Shown: positions 8,634 to 18,512, numbered from the stretch's first letter. The stretch: DNA of 64,000 nt from CAIKMD01 sp963740675 (GCA_963740675.1 CAVUFS010000001.1:124001-188000), one strand, 5' to 3'. The notes: a model not told the origin generated them from the letters alone. Translations and numbers: made by a program.

Positions 8634-9653
8634 GTGTCGCACCATTATTCCGGCCCTGATTTTGGTTTCCCTCGTGGCGATGCCCGCCTTGACCTGACCG
8701 ACCTATTTGCCTTCCCGAAGCCGGGCGACGCTGGCAAGTCGATCCTGATCATGAACGTGCATCCGTCGTCGAGCATCGTTCCGTTGAGACCAACCGTCAG
8801 CGAACCCTTCGCCACCGACGCGTTGTATGAGTTCAAGATCGACACGAATGGCGATGCCGTTGCCGATATTGCCTACCGAATGAGCTTCTCGCCGATCGCG
8901 CACGGCATGCAAACGGCGAGTCTCTTCCGTGTTGAAGGCGTGGAAGCAGCTGGGACCGGCGATGGCGGGCGGATAATCGTCGAGGGGGTGCCGGTGTCTC
9001 TGGATCGGGAAGCACAGGTGACCGAAGCTGGCGAGTATCAATTCTTTGCCGGATGGCGTAGCGATCCTTTCTTCTTCGACCCTTTGGGCGCACTGAACGG
9101 CTTTCAGTTCACCGGCAAGGATTTCTTCATCGACAAGGACATTTGCAGCATCGTTGTGGAACTTCCCAACACTGCGCTCGGTGCTGAAGTTGGTCTTTGG
9201 GCGCGGACATTGCAGAGGGTAGGCGACAACTGGGTCCAGGCCGATCGCGGGGGGCGGCCCTCGCTGGCTGTGTTCCTTCCGGGTGATGAAAGAGATGCTT
9301 ACCTCGTCGCGGAGCCGGCCAACGACGCGCGTTTCATCACGGCATTTGCGCACTCCTTGATGCATGCCGGTGGATATTCCTCGGACGAAGCACAGCGCGT
9401 CGCAAGAACGTTGCTTCCGGATATTTTGCGATTCAATCCCGGTCAAGCGGCATCCTATCCGAACAACGGCCGCACACTAACCGACGATGTCCTCGATCAC
9501 TTTCTTGCTCTTCTCACAAATGGAAAAGTCACGACGGATGAACTCGGTCCCCACGCAGATCTGCTCGCAGCGTTTCCTTATCTGGGACCGCCGCACGCAA
9601 TACGATCGTACGGCGGTCACGTTGCCGATGCCGACAGCCTGGGAACAACCTGA
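8634..9653 (+). CDS. DUF4331 family protein
   Basis: 339 residues. The N-terminus (SHHYSGPDFGFPRGDARLDL then TDLFAFPKPG) matches the start of DUF4331 proteins, which typically read SHHxxxP...DxxDLYVF. The remainder shows the family's repeated beta-rich layout with SIVVELPN and LWARTL segments. The GTG start is supported by an AGGAG site (8622-8627); there is no clear signal peptide. The biochemical role of the family is unknown; members often occur near general stress or sigma-factor genes, but none is adjacent here. Confidence 0.8.
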   Translation: MSHHYSGPDFGFPRGDARLDLTDLFAFPKPGDAGKSILIMNVHPSSSIVPLRPTVSEPFATDALYEFKIDTNGDAVADIAYRMSFSPIAHGMQTASLFRVEGVEAAGTGDGGRIIVEGVPVSLDREAQVTEAGEYQFFAGWRSDPFFFDPLGALNGFQFTGKDFFIDKDICSIVVELPNTALGAEVGLWARTLQRVGDNWVQADRGGRPSLAVFLPGDERDAYLVAEPANDARFITAFAHSLMHAGGYSSDEAQRVARTLLPDILRFNPGQAASYPNNGRTLTDDVLDHFLALLTNGKVTTDELGPHADLLAAFPYLGPPHAIRSYGGHVADADSLGTT

Positions 9654-9957
9654 CGCAGAAGATCGGTCAGGCGCCTATATCGGGCGACTAAGCCGCTGAC
9701 ACGGGTGGCGCGTGAGTCCGCGTCGGCCTCCGCGCTTTGAGGCCGGGCTACACAGGGGCTGACTAGGCTTCGTTTATCCGCCGCACGGGCGTTCGCCGGT
9801 CTGGCGGCTTTTGGCCGAGCTTTTTATCGCTGGCATGGCCGATCGGCTGGTTCGGCTTCGGATGGCCCTTGGCCTCATCGCAGAGATCGCCTTTGTTCCT
9901 GGTCGGATTGTTCGTAACCAGGCGTCTCGGGCTACGATTTTGTGTCGCGATCTTTGC
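9654..9957. other. Intergenic region, possible degraded coding remnant
   Basis: No convincing gene. One plus-strand frame from about 9790 to 9955 is hydrophobic and Trp-rich (SLAWPIGWFGFGWPLASS), which could be a leftover of a membrane protein, but it has no start or ribosome site. No terminator hairpin stands out between the two convergent neighbours. Confidence 0.4.
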
Positions 9958-10407
9958 TCATGATTGCGTCACCGGGTCGATCGCCAGCAGCGCGAGACCG
10001 GTTTCCGGATCCTTGGTTTTGCGCAGATAGCTCGGCGACTGCGTGATGATCACTTCGAGCGTCGGGCGAACTTCGCCGGAAAGCAGATGTCCACCGACAA
10101 CGCTGCCGTCGGATTTGCCGAGAACCGCGTGGATATGGAGTGTCGGCTCGCCCTCGGCGACCGCGACATCGCCGATCAATGACAAGACCTCGACCTGCTC
10201 TTCGACGGGGATTTTCTTGTACTGCTTGCTTTGCCATTCGAAATAGCCAAGCACGGCACGGCGAAAGGCGCCGATCGCGGTCAGCGAAGCCGCCTCGATT
10301 TCCTGATTACGCACGAAATCCGATAAGCATTTGATCGCATCGTCGCCGGTCTCGAGCGCGATCGCATAAGTGACCGGCGGATCGACATTGATGAGCTTCC
10401 AGCGCAT
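9958..10407 (-). CDS. PPC/DUF296-domain protein
   Basis: About 149 residues from the ATG at 10407, which has GAGGTCGCC just upstream. It is a single PPC (plants and prokaryotes conserved, DUF296) domain. The hallmark is LHIHAVLGKSDGSVVGGHLL followed by GEVRPTLEVIIT; the histidines form a putative metal or ligand site seen in trimeric bacterial members. Early segments include YAIALETGDD and AASLTAIGAFRRAVLGYF. In plants the domain pairs with AT-hooks, but no AT-hook is present here. The bacterial role is not established. It shares strand with the mgtC-like gene upstream. Confidence 0.85.
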   Translation of the reverse strand: MRWKLINVDPPVTYAIALETGDDAIKCLSDFVRNQEIEAASLTAIGAFRRAVLGYFEWQSKQYKKIPVEEQVEVLSLIGDVAVAEGEPTLHIHAVLGKSDGSVVGGHLLSGEVRPTLEVIITQSPSYLRKTKDPETGLALLAIDPVTQS

Positions 10408-10496
10408 GGCGACCTCTCGGGCCTCGGAACACAAAGCCTCTTCCTACGAAAGGCACAATGCTCCTGCTGCGCTCTGGTTCCCGGACGCGTGAACCT

Positions 10497-11197
10497 TTAC
10501 CGCAGCCCGTCCCAGCGCAGCTTCATGACGCCGGGCTCGACGGCAAGGTTGGCAACGACCGATGGCATTGTGGTGTCTTGCGCCAGCCGGAATTGCAGAA
10601 GTTCGAAGATCAGCTCGCGATAGCCTTCGCTGCGGTTGAGAATGATGCGTGTGCCAATGATCGAGAGGCCGCCCTCGGTCAAACGCTGCCGCAGGGCGGT
10701 TTCACTGAGGCCGTTCTCGGCGATCACGATGGAAAGCCGCGTGCGGATTTGCTGGCGCAGCCGGCTCTCGACCCAGCGCAGCCCCGGCAATGCGGCGATC
10801 CCAAGTGCCGTCGCGATAGCACCCAACCCCAATTGTCCGCCGCCGAGGCATAGTCCGACCACGGTCACCAGCCACAACGTGGCCGCTGTGGTCACGCCGA
10901 CGACGACGTTGTCGCGGCGCAGGATCGCGCCTGCGCCGATGAAGCCGACACCGGTGAGGATGCCGAGCGGGAGCCGCATCAGATCGTTGGTGATGAAGGA
11001 ATCGCTCGGCCTTCCGGCCATCGGCAGCAGCAAATTCACTTGGATCATCGCGACCGACGCTGCCAGGCACACGAGCAAAGTGGTCCGCATGCCGGCAGCT
11101 TTGCCGTGCTCGCTACGGTCATAGCCGATCAGCAAGCCGGCGATCACGGTAAGGAGAGGCGGAGCGCGATCTCGTCCCAGCTCAGCTCAAGCGACAT
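10497..11197 (-). CDS. mgtC: MgtC/SapB family inner-membrane protein, 5' frameshift
   Basis: The open frame from GTG 11147 encodes 216 residues with the MgtC core: GLLIGYDRSEHGKAAGMRTT, LPLGILTGVGFIGAGAI, and a soluble ACT-like C-terminal domain (RTRLSIVIAENGLSE). MgtC proteins have a conserved first helix before this point. A different frame from ATG 11197 reads MSLELSWDEIALRLSL and joins the core if one base is restored near 11150-11155. So the true start is probably 11197 and the gene carries a one-base deletion, or the sequence has an error there. Family members modulate magnesium-related physiology and ATP synthase activity; some are of unknown role. Confidence 0.8.
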
Positions 11198-11321
11198 TCC
11201 CAGATGGCCTCGCTTCGCTTAACGCGTTAGATAATCAAGGCGCTAGGGTCAGCAAGATCGTCAACAAAAAACCGCCGATCCTCGCGGAAAGCAAGTCGCA
11301 CTCACACATATATACGTAAAG

Positions 11322-11348
11322 AGAAGGGCGCGTTACCGGCGCCCTTCT
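11322..11348 (-). terminator. Terminator hairpin after the amidohydrolase
   Basis: A perfect 10-bp stem (AGAAGGGCGC with GCGCCCTTCT) and a 7-nt loop lie 29 nt past the stop of the minus-strand amidohydrolase. The T-tract on the minus strand is short (CTTT), so it may be a weak intrinsic terminator. Confidence 0.7.
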
Positions 11349-11376
11349 GCATTCCCGTACGATGGCTGGCCGAGGC

Positions 11377-13083
11377 TCAGGCCTGATAGACCGATTTGCC
11401 GCCGGTGAAGGTCTGCTCGATCTTGATGTCCTTGATCTTCTCGGGCGAGATCGTATGCGGGTCGTCGGCCAGCATGACGAAGTCGGCGAGCTTGCCCTCG
11501 GTGATCGACCCTTTGCTGTTTTCCTCGAAAGTGGCGTGAGCGCCGTTGATGGTGTAGACGCGCAGCGCCTCATCGACGCTGATGCGCTGATTGGCGCCCC
11601 ATACGGTACCGTCCCAGCCTTTGCGCGTGACCATGCCCTGAATGCCCATGAGCGGCGCGAGCGCACCGGCCGTAAAGTCGGAGCCGGCGCAAACCGGAAT
11701 GCCCGCATCGAGCAAGGTCCGATACGCCATCATGTGCTTCATCATGTCTTCGCCGTAGAAGTGGAACTTGTCCGAGTTGTAATAGGCGTAGGTGGTGAAG
11801 AGCGCCGGCACCGCGCCGAGAGCCTTGATCCGCTGCACCAGCTCGGGATTGATGTCGGTGCAATGCGTGATCTTCGGCCGCGCATCGGTGCGCGGGAATA
11901 GTTTCTGCGCGCGCTCGACGGCGGTCAGCATATGATCGATCGCGACATCGCCATTCGCATGGCAATTCACCTGGATCCCGGCACGATGCACCCGTTCGAC
12001 CCAGGCATTCAGTTGATCCTGAGTCTCGGCGGTGTTGCCGTAATAGGGGGGATTGGTGCCAGCATAGGGCGTGCTCAATGCCATGGTGCGCTCGGAGAAC
12101 GAGCCATCAACATTATGCTCGAACGTCGCGCCGAACTTGATCCAATCGTCGCCCAGGCCGGTCTCGATACCGCTCTTGATCATGTTCTCGAGAATATCGA
12201 GATTGGCTTCGTAGCTGACGCGATGCAGCAGCTTGCCGGCGGCGCGGACCTGCTGCAGGGCAAAGAGATTGCCAGCCGAATGAGCGACGCTGGTCAGGCC
12301 GTATTTGACGAATTGCTGCGAGATGAAGGCCAACCCGTCGCGGTCGCGTTGCGCGATCTGATCGGGTGTGAAGGTTTCATGCTGGCCGACCTTCTCGAAG
12401 ACCTTGCGCGCCGTGTCGGTGACGCGACCGTTCAGCTCGCCTTTGTCGTCCTTGTCGTAAGTGCCGCTCGCGGTGCTGGGTGTATCCTTGGTCACCCCGG
12501 CGAGTTGGAACGCTTTGCTGTTGTAGAAAGAGGTATGACCCCCACGGTGGTTCACCACCACCGGATGATCGCTCGATACTTTATCGAGATCCTGGACCGT
12601 AAGCTGGCGGTTGTCCTTGACCTTCGTGTCGTCGAAATAGAAGCCCGACACCCATTGCCCGGGCGGCGTCTTCTGGGCGCGCTCCTTGAGCTTGGCGACG
12701 ATACTGTCGATGGTGACGAATTCGACATCGTAGGGATTGCCGACGATGACCTCGGTCAGCAATTGCGTGCCGGGCGCGTGGTTATGGCAATCGATGAAGC
12801 CGGGAATGACCGTCATGCCGCGGGCGTCGACAGTCCGGGTCTGCTTGCGTGCCAGGGCCTTGATGTCGGCGGTTTTGCCGACGGCCATGAAGCGGCCATT
12901 CTTGACGGCGAAGGCTTGTGCCGTGGGCAGCCGGGTGTCGATCGTATAGACCTTGGCATTGATGACGATGAGGTCCGCCTCGCGCGGATCGGCCTTGGCG
13001 AGGGTGGGCCAGGCGGCCCCGACCAATCCGGCGGCCGCCGCAGCTCCCATGAAGTCTCTTCGGCTGGTGGTTTTTCCTCTCAT
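11377..13083 (-). CDS. Tat-exported amidohydrolase (YtcJ-like, Amidohydro_3)
   Basis: 568 residues. The N-terminus TSRRDFMGAAAAAGLVG is a twin-arginine signal peptide, so the enzyme is exported folded, probably with bound metal. The mature protein has the composite beta-sandwich start (LIVINAKVYTIDT), the metal-binding HxH in FIDCHNHAPG, and later CHANGDVAID, KITHCTDI and CAGSDFTAG segments giving the further His and Asp ligands of the Amidohydro_3 (YtcJ) group. Such enzymes hydrolyse exocyclic amide or imide bonds; substrate unknown. It diverges from the MHYT hybrid kinase, which may share its promoter region. Confidence 0.88.
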   Translation of the reverse strand: MRGKTTSRRDFMGAAAAAGLVGAAWPTLAKADPREADLIVINAKVYTIDTRLPTAQAFAVKNGRFMAVGKTADIKALARKQTRTVDARGMTVIPGFIDCHNHAPGTQLLTEVIVGNPYDVEFVTIDSIVAKLKERAQKTPPGQWVSGFYFDDTKVKDNRQLTVQDLDKVSSDHPVVVNHRGGHTSFYNSKAFQLAGVTKDTPSTASGTYDKDDKGELNGRVTDTARKVFEKVGQHETFTPDQIAQRDRDGLAFISQQFVKYGLTSVAHSAGNLFALQQVRAAGKLLHRVSYEANLDILENMIKSGIETGLGDDWIKFGATFEHNVDGSFSERTMALSTPYAGTNPPYYGNTAETQDQLNAWVERVHRAGIQVNCHANGDVAIDHMLTAVERAQKLFPRTDARPKITHCTDINPELVQRIKALGAVPALFTTYAYYNSDKFHFYGEDMMKHMMAYRTLLDAGIPVCAGSDFTAGALAPLMGIQGMVTRKGWDGTVWGANQRISVDEALRVYTINGAHATFEENSKGSITEGKLADFVMLADDPHTISPEKIKDIKIEQTFTGGKSVYQA

Positions 13084-13386
13084 TACGCAATCCTTTGATT
13101 TATATGGCTTTTACGAGCATGCGACCCGGCCCCGGAACCTACACCGGAGCCGGTTGAAGCTATCAGGAAGACCCCGTTGGCGTGTTGCATTTTTTGCACG
13201 GGTGTGTCGGATCGCGGGATGAACTGAGCGATTTTGAGGGGATATTGGCCATCGGATTGCCCTGAAATCGGGCGGCAAGGACCGCGGAATCCCTTGGAAA
13301 AATGCCGCTTTCCGGCCCGGCTTTACAAAGAATTTACCAAATCACGATTAAATCGGCCCCGCGGCTTCCGGCGGTGCTTCTCCTCC
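13084..13386. other. Divergent intergenic region
   Basis: About 300 nt between the amidohydrolase and the hybrid kinase. It should hold both promoters. A GTGTTGCATTTTTTGCAC stretch (about 13180-13200) contains two TGCA units around a T-tract, which could bind a regulator, but nothing confirms it. A plus-strand frame runs in from 13234 without a ribosome site and I do not treat it as coding. Confidence 0.4.
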
Positions 13387-16300
13387 ATGCAATATCTTAA
13401 TTGGCAGCTTCTTCCGTTCTTCGACACGGTTGATAGGGCAACGGCCTACCAAGGGACGTACGAGCCGGGCCTCGTCTTCCTATCGCTCTCGATCGCCGTT
13501 CTCGCGGCTTTCGTCGCACTCTCGATCGCCAACCGGATCGGCGATTCGCACACCCTGCGGGCGCGCTCGGGCTGGACGACCGCCGGCGCCATCAGCATGG
13601 GTGGTGGCATCTGGGCGATGCATTTCATCGGGATGCTGGCTTTCACGCTGCCTTGCGGCGTCGATTACAACCCGTTTGGCACACTGCTCTCGATGATTCC
13701 CGGCGCGATCGCGAGCGGCATCGCACTCACGATCATTGCCAAGCGCGGTGCTCCCAGCATCAAGAACCTGTTCGCCGGCGCCGTACTGATGGGCGGCGGC
13801 ATCGGCGCTATGCACTATGCCGGCATGGCGGCGATGGAACCGCAGGCGGTGCTGCTTTATGACCCGGTCTTGGTCGGCGTCTCCGTCGTGGTTGCGATCG
13901 CGCTCGCCTTCGTCTCCCTCGGTATTCGCTTCCGCTTCCCGGTCGGCGAAGCGCAAGGCTTTCGCGCAACCTTCGCCGCCGCAGTCGTTATGGGCTTTGC
14001 CGTGTCTGGCATGCACTACACGGCGATGCAGGCAGCCGTTTTCTTTCCTCAACCAGACCCGTCGATCCTCAATCTGACCTTGCCGAAGGCGACGCTCTCT
14101 ATCGGCATCGCGATTGTTACCTGTCTGGTCGCTGCCAGCGCGCTGCTGTCGACCTTCGCGGCACGGCAAACGGAGTTGGCACAAACGTTACGCGCAGAGG
14201 TCGCGCGCCGCGAGGAATTGGAACGCGAAACCGAAAGCGGCCGCGCCCGCGTACAGGCAATTCTCGACGGCGTCGTCGACGGTGTCGTCACGATCAACAA
14301 GGAAGGCCGGATACTGCAATGGAGCACCGGCGCCGAGCGTCTCTTCGGCTATACAGTCGAGGAAGCGGTGGGCGCCGATATCACGATGCTGATGCCAGCG
14401 CCGCATCGGTCGATACATGATCGTTACGTCAACGCGTTTTTGACGACAGGCAAGGCAAAAATCATCGGCACGGGGCGCGAACTGTCCGCGATCCGCAAGG
14501 ACGGAACCGAGTTTCCCATGGAACTCGCCGTCAACGAGGTTCGCGCCAATGGCGAAATCATCTTTACCGGCATTCTACGCGATATCACCGAGCGCAAGCG
14601 CGCTGAAGCCGCGCTGATCCAGGCGCGCGAACAGGCCGAAAGCGCCAGCGTGGCGAAGTCCCAGTTCCTCGCGACAATGAGCCATGAGATCCGTACGCCG
14701 ATGAACGGCATCCTCGGGATGGCGAATCTGCTCGCGAGCAGCAACCTTAGCGAACACCAGCGTCGCCTGGTCACCAGCCTCTCAGGATCAGGTCAAGCGC
14801 TTCTCGCCATCATCAACGACATTCTCGACTTCTCGAAGATCGAGGCGGGCCGGTTCGAGCTGTTCGAGAGCGATTTCGACCCACGCGATGTTCTTGCGGA
14901 GGTCGCCGCGGTGTTTTGCGAGCGCTGCGCTGCCAAGAATCTCGAGCTCGTCTATTTCATCGCCGAGGAAGTGCCATCGCGGCTGCGCGGCGATCCCGTT
15001 CGGCTGCGCCAAGTCATCATCAATCTTGTCGGTAATGCAATCAAATTCACCGAGCGTGGCGAGATTTTGCTCGAGATGACGGTCGCGCAACGGGAACAGG
15101 GCGATATGGTGCTGTCCGTATCGGTCGAAGATACCGGCATCGGCATTGAAGCTTCGAACCGCGACAAGGTCTTCGAATCCTTCCATCAGCTCGACAATTC
15201 GATCACGCGCTCGCGCGGCGGCTCGGGCCTCGGCCTGACCATCTCGAAGCAGCTCGTCGAGCTCATGGGCGGCAAGATCGGCGTCGAAAGCGAAGTCGGA
15301 CGCGGATCGCGCTTCTATTTTACCGTGCGGTGCGGCACGACAGAGAGAAACGAAACGGCACCACGTCAGCTGGCAAGGCGGTTGCGCGTTTTGCTGGTGG
15401 ACACCAACGCTGTCAGTGCCCGTGTGATGACGCTGTATCTCGGAAGCTGGAATGTCGATGTCGTGGCTGCGGCCACGGCCGACAAAGCGGCCGAGGCAGT
15501 CGCGGAAGCTCTTGCATCGCATCAGCCTCTCGACGCGGCGATTATCGACGCTAAGGGTTTGGGCGACGCGGGTATCGCTCTGGCCCATCGACTTCGTGAC
15601 GATCGTGAGGCAACGCCTGTAGTCCTGTTGATCGGCGTGGATGGCACGCTGCCGGACGAGACGCTGAACAGCGTCGAGGCCATCGACATGTTTACAAAGC
15701 CGGCGGGGCCCAATGACTTGTTCGAGGTGCTCAACGCGATCGCCCAGGGCAAGGTGAGCGGTTCGGTGGCGCGCAAAATAGACAAACGCAGCGCGCAATC
15801 GCGGCGACCGAAATTCGACGCGCACATCCTCGTGGCCGAGGACAATCCAGTCAATCAGGACGTCGCCGAGGGGCTGCTCCAAGCGCTCGGCTGCCGCGTC
15901 GTCACGGCGCCGAATGGCCGTTCCGCTATCGAAAGCTTCGCCCGAGAGAAATTCGATTTGATCTTCATGGATTGTGAGATGCCGGTCGTCGACGGCATCG
16001 AGGCGACGAAGCGCATCCGTCAGCTCGAAGAGTTGGAGAAAGCCCAAGGCGGCAAGGTGACGAGAATACCAATCATCGCTCTGACCGCGCATGCGCTGGC
16101 CGATATCCATGAAAGCTGTCTCGTCGCCGGCATGGATGATTTTTTCACCAAGCCCTTCGACGAATCCCAGATCATCGGCGCGTTGCGCCGCTGGATCGGG
16201 CCGCTCGAACGCGAGGCGGTGGAACGGTCAAAGGCCGTCGACAAGCCGGAGTCCGCCGCGATCGACACGGCCGCCATTGCCGCCATCCGCGCGATGGATA

Positions 16301-16620
16301 GCAAGGGCGGCGATGTGTTGCTGAAAAACGTTGTAGCAAAATTTCTCGCAACATCGCCGGCGCTCGTCGCGACCATTCGCGAGAAGTTTGCGTCAGGCGA
16401 CGCCGAGGCTGTCTGGCGTGCTGCGCATAGCCTCAAATCGAGCGCCGGCGCGCTGGGCGCGAAGCTCCTGGCGCAACGCTGCGCCACGATCGAGACCGCT
16501 GCGCGCGAGAAGGGCGTCGACGCAGTCAAGGATCTCGTCGAGACGCTGGAAACTGAATTTAATGCTGCTGCCGAGCAGTTTCAGGAATTGACCAGAGGCG
16601 CTTATGAACCCGCTGCTTGA
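13387..16620 (+). CDS. MHYT-PAS hybrid histidine kinase with REC, REC and HPt
   Basis: About 1077 residues from ATG 13387, where homology to MHYT proteins begins. Order: a seven-helix MHYT sensor (1 to about 245, with GIWAMHFIGM, GIGAMHYAGM and SGMHYTAM repeats that may bind a metal or diatomic gas), coiled coil, PAS (about 295-410), HisKA with His433 in TMSHEIRTPMNG, HATPase, a degenerate receiver (Asp721), a full receiver (VAEDNPVNQD, Asp862 in FMDCEMPVVDG) and an HPt domain with His1014 in AHSLKSSAG. This is a complete internal phosphorelay. Its 3' end overlaps the next gene by 17 nt. No clear Shine-Dalgarno precedes the ATG. Confidence 0.9.
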   Translation: MQYLNWQLLPFFDTVDRATAYQGTYEPGLVFLSLSIAVLAAFVALSIANRIGDSHTLRARSGWTTAGAISMGGGIWAMHFIGMLAFTLPCGVDYNPFGTLLSMIPGAIASGIALTIIAKRGAPSIKNLFAGAVLMGGGIGAMHYAGMAAMEPQAVLLYDPVLVGVSVVVAIALAFVSLGIRFRFPVGEAQGFRATFAAAVVMGFAVSGMHYTAMQAAVFFPQPDPSILNLTLPKATLSIGIAIVTCLVAASALLSTFAARQTELAQTLRAEVARREELERETESGRARVQAILDGVVDGVVTINKEGRILQWSTGAERLFGYTVEEAVGADITMLMPAPHRSIHDRYVNAFLTTGKAKIIGTGRELSAIRKDGTEFPMELAVNEVRANGEIIFTGILRDITERKRAEAALIQAREQAESASVAKSQFLATMSHEIRTPMNGILGMANLLASSNLSEHQRRLVTSLSGSGQALLAIINDILDFSKIEAGRFELFESDFDPRDVLAEVAAVFCERCAAKNLELVYFIAEEVPSRLRGDPVRLRQVIINLVGNAIKFTERGEILLEMTVAQREQGDMVLSVSVEDTGIGIEASNRDKVFESFHQLDNSITRSRGGSGLGLTISKQLVELMGGKIGVESEVGRGSRFYFTVRCGTTERNETAPRQLARRLRVLLVDTNAVSARVMTLYLGSWNVDVVAAATADKAAEAVAEALASHQPLDAAIIDAKGLGDAGIALAHRLRDDREATPVVLLIGVDGTLPDETLNSVEAIDMFTKPAGPNDLFEVLNAIAQGKVSGSVARKIDKRSAQSRRPKFDAHILVAEDNPVNQDVAEGLLQALGCRVVTAPNGRSAIESFAREKFDLIFMDCEMPVVDGIEATKRIRQLEELEKAQGGKVTRIPIIALTAHALADIHESCLVAGMDDFFTKPFDESQIIGALRRWIGPLEREAVERSKAVDKPESAAIDTAAIAAIRAMDSKGGDVLLKNVVAKFLATSPALVATIREKFASGDAEAVWRAAHSLKSSAGALGAKLLAQRCATIETAAREKGVDAVKDLVETLETEFNAAAEQFQELTRGAYEPAA

Positions 16621-17815
16621 CGCCAACAGCCCAATCCTCATCATCGATGACGATGCTATTCTCCGGTCGTTGGCGCGCGCCGCTCTGGAGAATGACGGCT
16701 TCAAAGTCGAAGAAGCGGCCGATGGCGAAGAGGCGTGCCGCCTTTTCGATGCCTGCTCGCCGCAGCTTCTCGTTGTCGATGTCGTGATGCCGGGCATGAA
16801 CGGTTACGAGCTCTGCCGTGCCATCCGCAGCCGACCCGCCGGCAGCCATGTGCCGATCCTGATGGCGACGGGCCTCGATGATGTCGAATCGATCACCGAG
16901 GCCTATGACGCCGGTGCCACCGACTTTATCACCAAGCCGCTCAACTGGCTCATCCTGTGCCATCGCGTGCGCTATCTACTGCGTGCGTCCCGCGCTTTCG
17001 ACGACGTTCAACAGGCCCGGCTGGCTTTGGTGAAATCGGAAGCCGCGGTGCGCGCCGCGAACGAGCAGCTCGAGCAACGCGTCGAGGAACGCACGCAGGA
17101 GCTGCGCACCGCTCAAGACGAATTGCTCAAGCAGGAGCGCTTCTCGACCATCGGTCATATGACGGCGACCGTCGCGCATGAGTTGCGCAATCCGCTCGGC
17201 GCGATCAGCAATTCGCTTTACGTAATGCGCCAGGCCGTCACCGAGAATGGCGGCCTCGGGCGCGCGGTGGAGCGCGCCGAGCGCAGCATCGTCCGCTGCA
17301 ACAAGATCATCAACAATCTGCTCGATTACACGGTGTCGCGCACATACCGGCCGCACCGGATCACCGTGGATCAATGGCTCGACGCCATTCTGGCCCAGCA
17401 ATCGATCCCGGAATGGGTGGAGGTCGAGCGCCACTTCGACGCGCCCGGCGCCGCAATCAGCGCCGATGGCGATCGGCTTGGCCGCGCCATCGCCAATCTG
17501 ATCGAGAATGCCGTCCAGGCGGTGGAAGGGGTCGCGGAAGGCATGCCGCGGCGGCTCACCATTGCGACGACACTCGGCGACGAGGTCGAGATCGGCATCA
17601 CCGATACGGGGCCGGGCATTCCGCCCGACGTATTGCCGCAGATTTTCGAGCCACTCTTCAGCACGCGTAGCTTCGGGGCCGGCCTCGGTCTCGCGATCGT
17701 CAGCCAGATCATTGCGCAGCATGGCGGCACGGTCGGGGCGGAGAGTGTCCTCGGCGAAGGCACGACCGTTCGTTTGCGCTTTCCACGCGCCACGACGAAG
17801 ACGATCGCGGCATAG
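16604..17815 (+). CDS. Receiver-histidine kinase (REC-HisKA-HATPase)
   Basis: 403 residues. An N-terminal receiver (1-120) has IIDDD, phospho-acceptor Asp59 in VVDVVMPGMNG and Lys in FITKPL. A coiled coil (about 135-175) leads to HisKA with His192 in TVAHELRNPLGAI and an HATPase with N box NLIENAVQAV and G boxes DTGPGIPP and GAGLGLAIV. There is no DNA-binding domain. Its start overlaps the end of the MHYT hybrid kinase, so the two are translated together and it probably takes phosphate from that protein's HPt through Asp59 (inference). Confidence 0.9.
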   Translation: MNPLLDANSPILIIDDDAILRSLARAALENDGFKVEEAADGEEACRLFDACSPQLLVVDVVMPGMNGYELCRAIRSRPAGSHVPILMATGLDDVESITEAYDAGATDFITKPLNWLILCHRVRYLLRASRAFDDVQQARLALVKSEAAVRAANEQLEQRVEERTQELRTAQDELLKQERFSTIGHMTATVAHELRNPLGAISNSLYVMRQAVTENGGLGRAVERAERSIVRCNKIINNLLDYTVSRTYRPHRITVDQWLDAILAQQSIPEWVEVERHFDAPGAAISADGDRLGRAIANLIENAVQAVEGVAEGMPRRLTIATTLGDEVEIGITDTGPGIPPDVLPQIFEPLFSTRSFGAGLGLAIVSQIIAQHGGTVGAESVLGEGTTVRLRFPRATTKTIAA

Positions 17816-17933
17816 ATGCACGCGTTCGGGCTAGTACGTTACATCCGCAGCCAGGCCGCTGCCCTGCGCACGGCCACGCTCAGTCCGACATAATTTCGCC
17901 AGCGATCGGCTTTTGCCGTATTCTCCCGCGTCA

Positions 17934-18440
17934 ATGATGGATCAGCCTCTTCCCTCCGATGCCGTACCGCCGCAGCCGGCCGCTGCAGCGGTGCCGAATA
18001 ACGAGGCCGCGCGCCTCTTCATGGCAGCACTCGAATTGCAGGGCAAAGGCGACGCGCTGGGGGCGATCAATCTCTATGTCCGTGCGATCGAGCAGCAGCC
18101 GCGACTGGCCGATGCTTATAACAACATCGCCATCCTGCTGAAGGGAATGCGGCGCTTGCCGAGCGCCGTCGCCTGTCTCAAGCGCGCCGTGCAATTCGTG
18201 CCAAATTCCGGCGCGCTCTGGTCGAATCTCGGCAACATGCTGTGGATGGGGCTCGATTTCGAGCCGGCGATGAACGCGTTTCGCCGTTCGCTCGCCGGCG
18301 AAATCAATCCCGTCAACATCAACCCAGCGGCTGGGGCGTGCTCGGACGACAACAGTGGTCAGGATCCGCAGGCCTGCCAGCCGAGTCCGGATGCGACGTA
18401 TGATTACGCGAACGCGTTCCTCGCGGGCAAACAGCCCTGA
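17934..18440 (+). CDS. TPR protein
   Basis: About 168 residues. After a Pro/Ala-rich start, residues 25-130 form three tetratricopeptide repeats (AALELQGKGDALGAINLYVR; DAYNNIAILLKGMRRLPSAV; ALWSNLGNMLWMGLDFEPAM). The tail holds two cysteines (GACSDDN and QACQPSP). TPR units bind partner proteins. It is followed on the same strand by two SapC genes, so the three may act together. Start chosen at the ATG pair at 17934/17937. Confidence 0.75.
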   Translation: MMDQPLPSDAVPPQPAAAAVPNNEAARLFMAALELQGKGDALGAINLYVRAIEQQPRLADAYNNIAILLKGMRRLPSAVACLKRAVQFVPNSGALWSNLGNMLWMGLDFEPAMNAFRRSLAGEINPVNINPAAGACSDDNSGQDPQACQPSPDATYDYANAFLAGKQP

Positions 18441-18512
18441 GCTGTGGCACGCATCGCCTTTGCGCCGGTTCCAGGCTAAAACTCATTGGATGATCGCCCT
18501 TCTCGAGCCGGT

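Noticed and set aside
11932..13098. 388-codon plus-strand frame opposite the Tat amidohydrolase
   Set aside because: It mirrors the real gene in a GC-rich context; the minus strand has the signal peptide and metal motifs.
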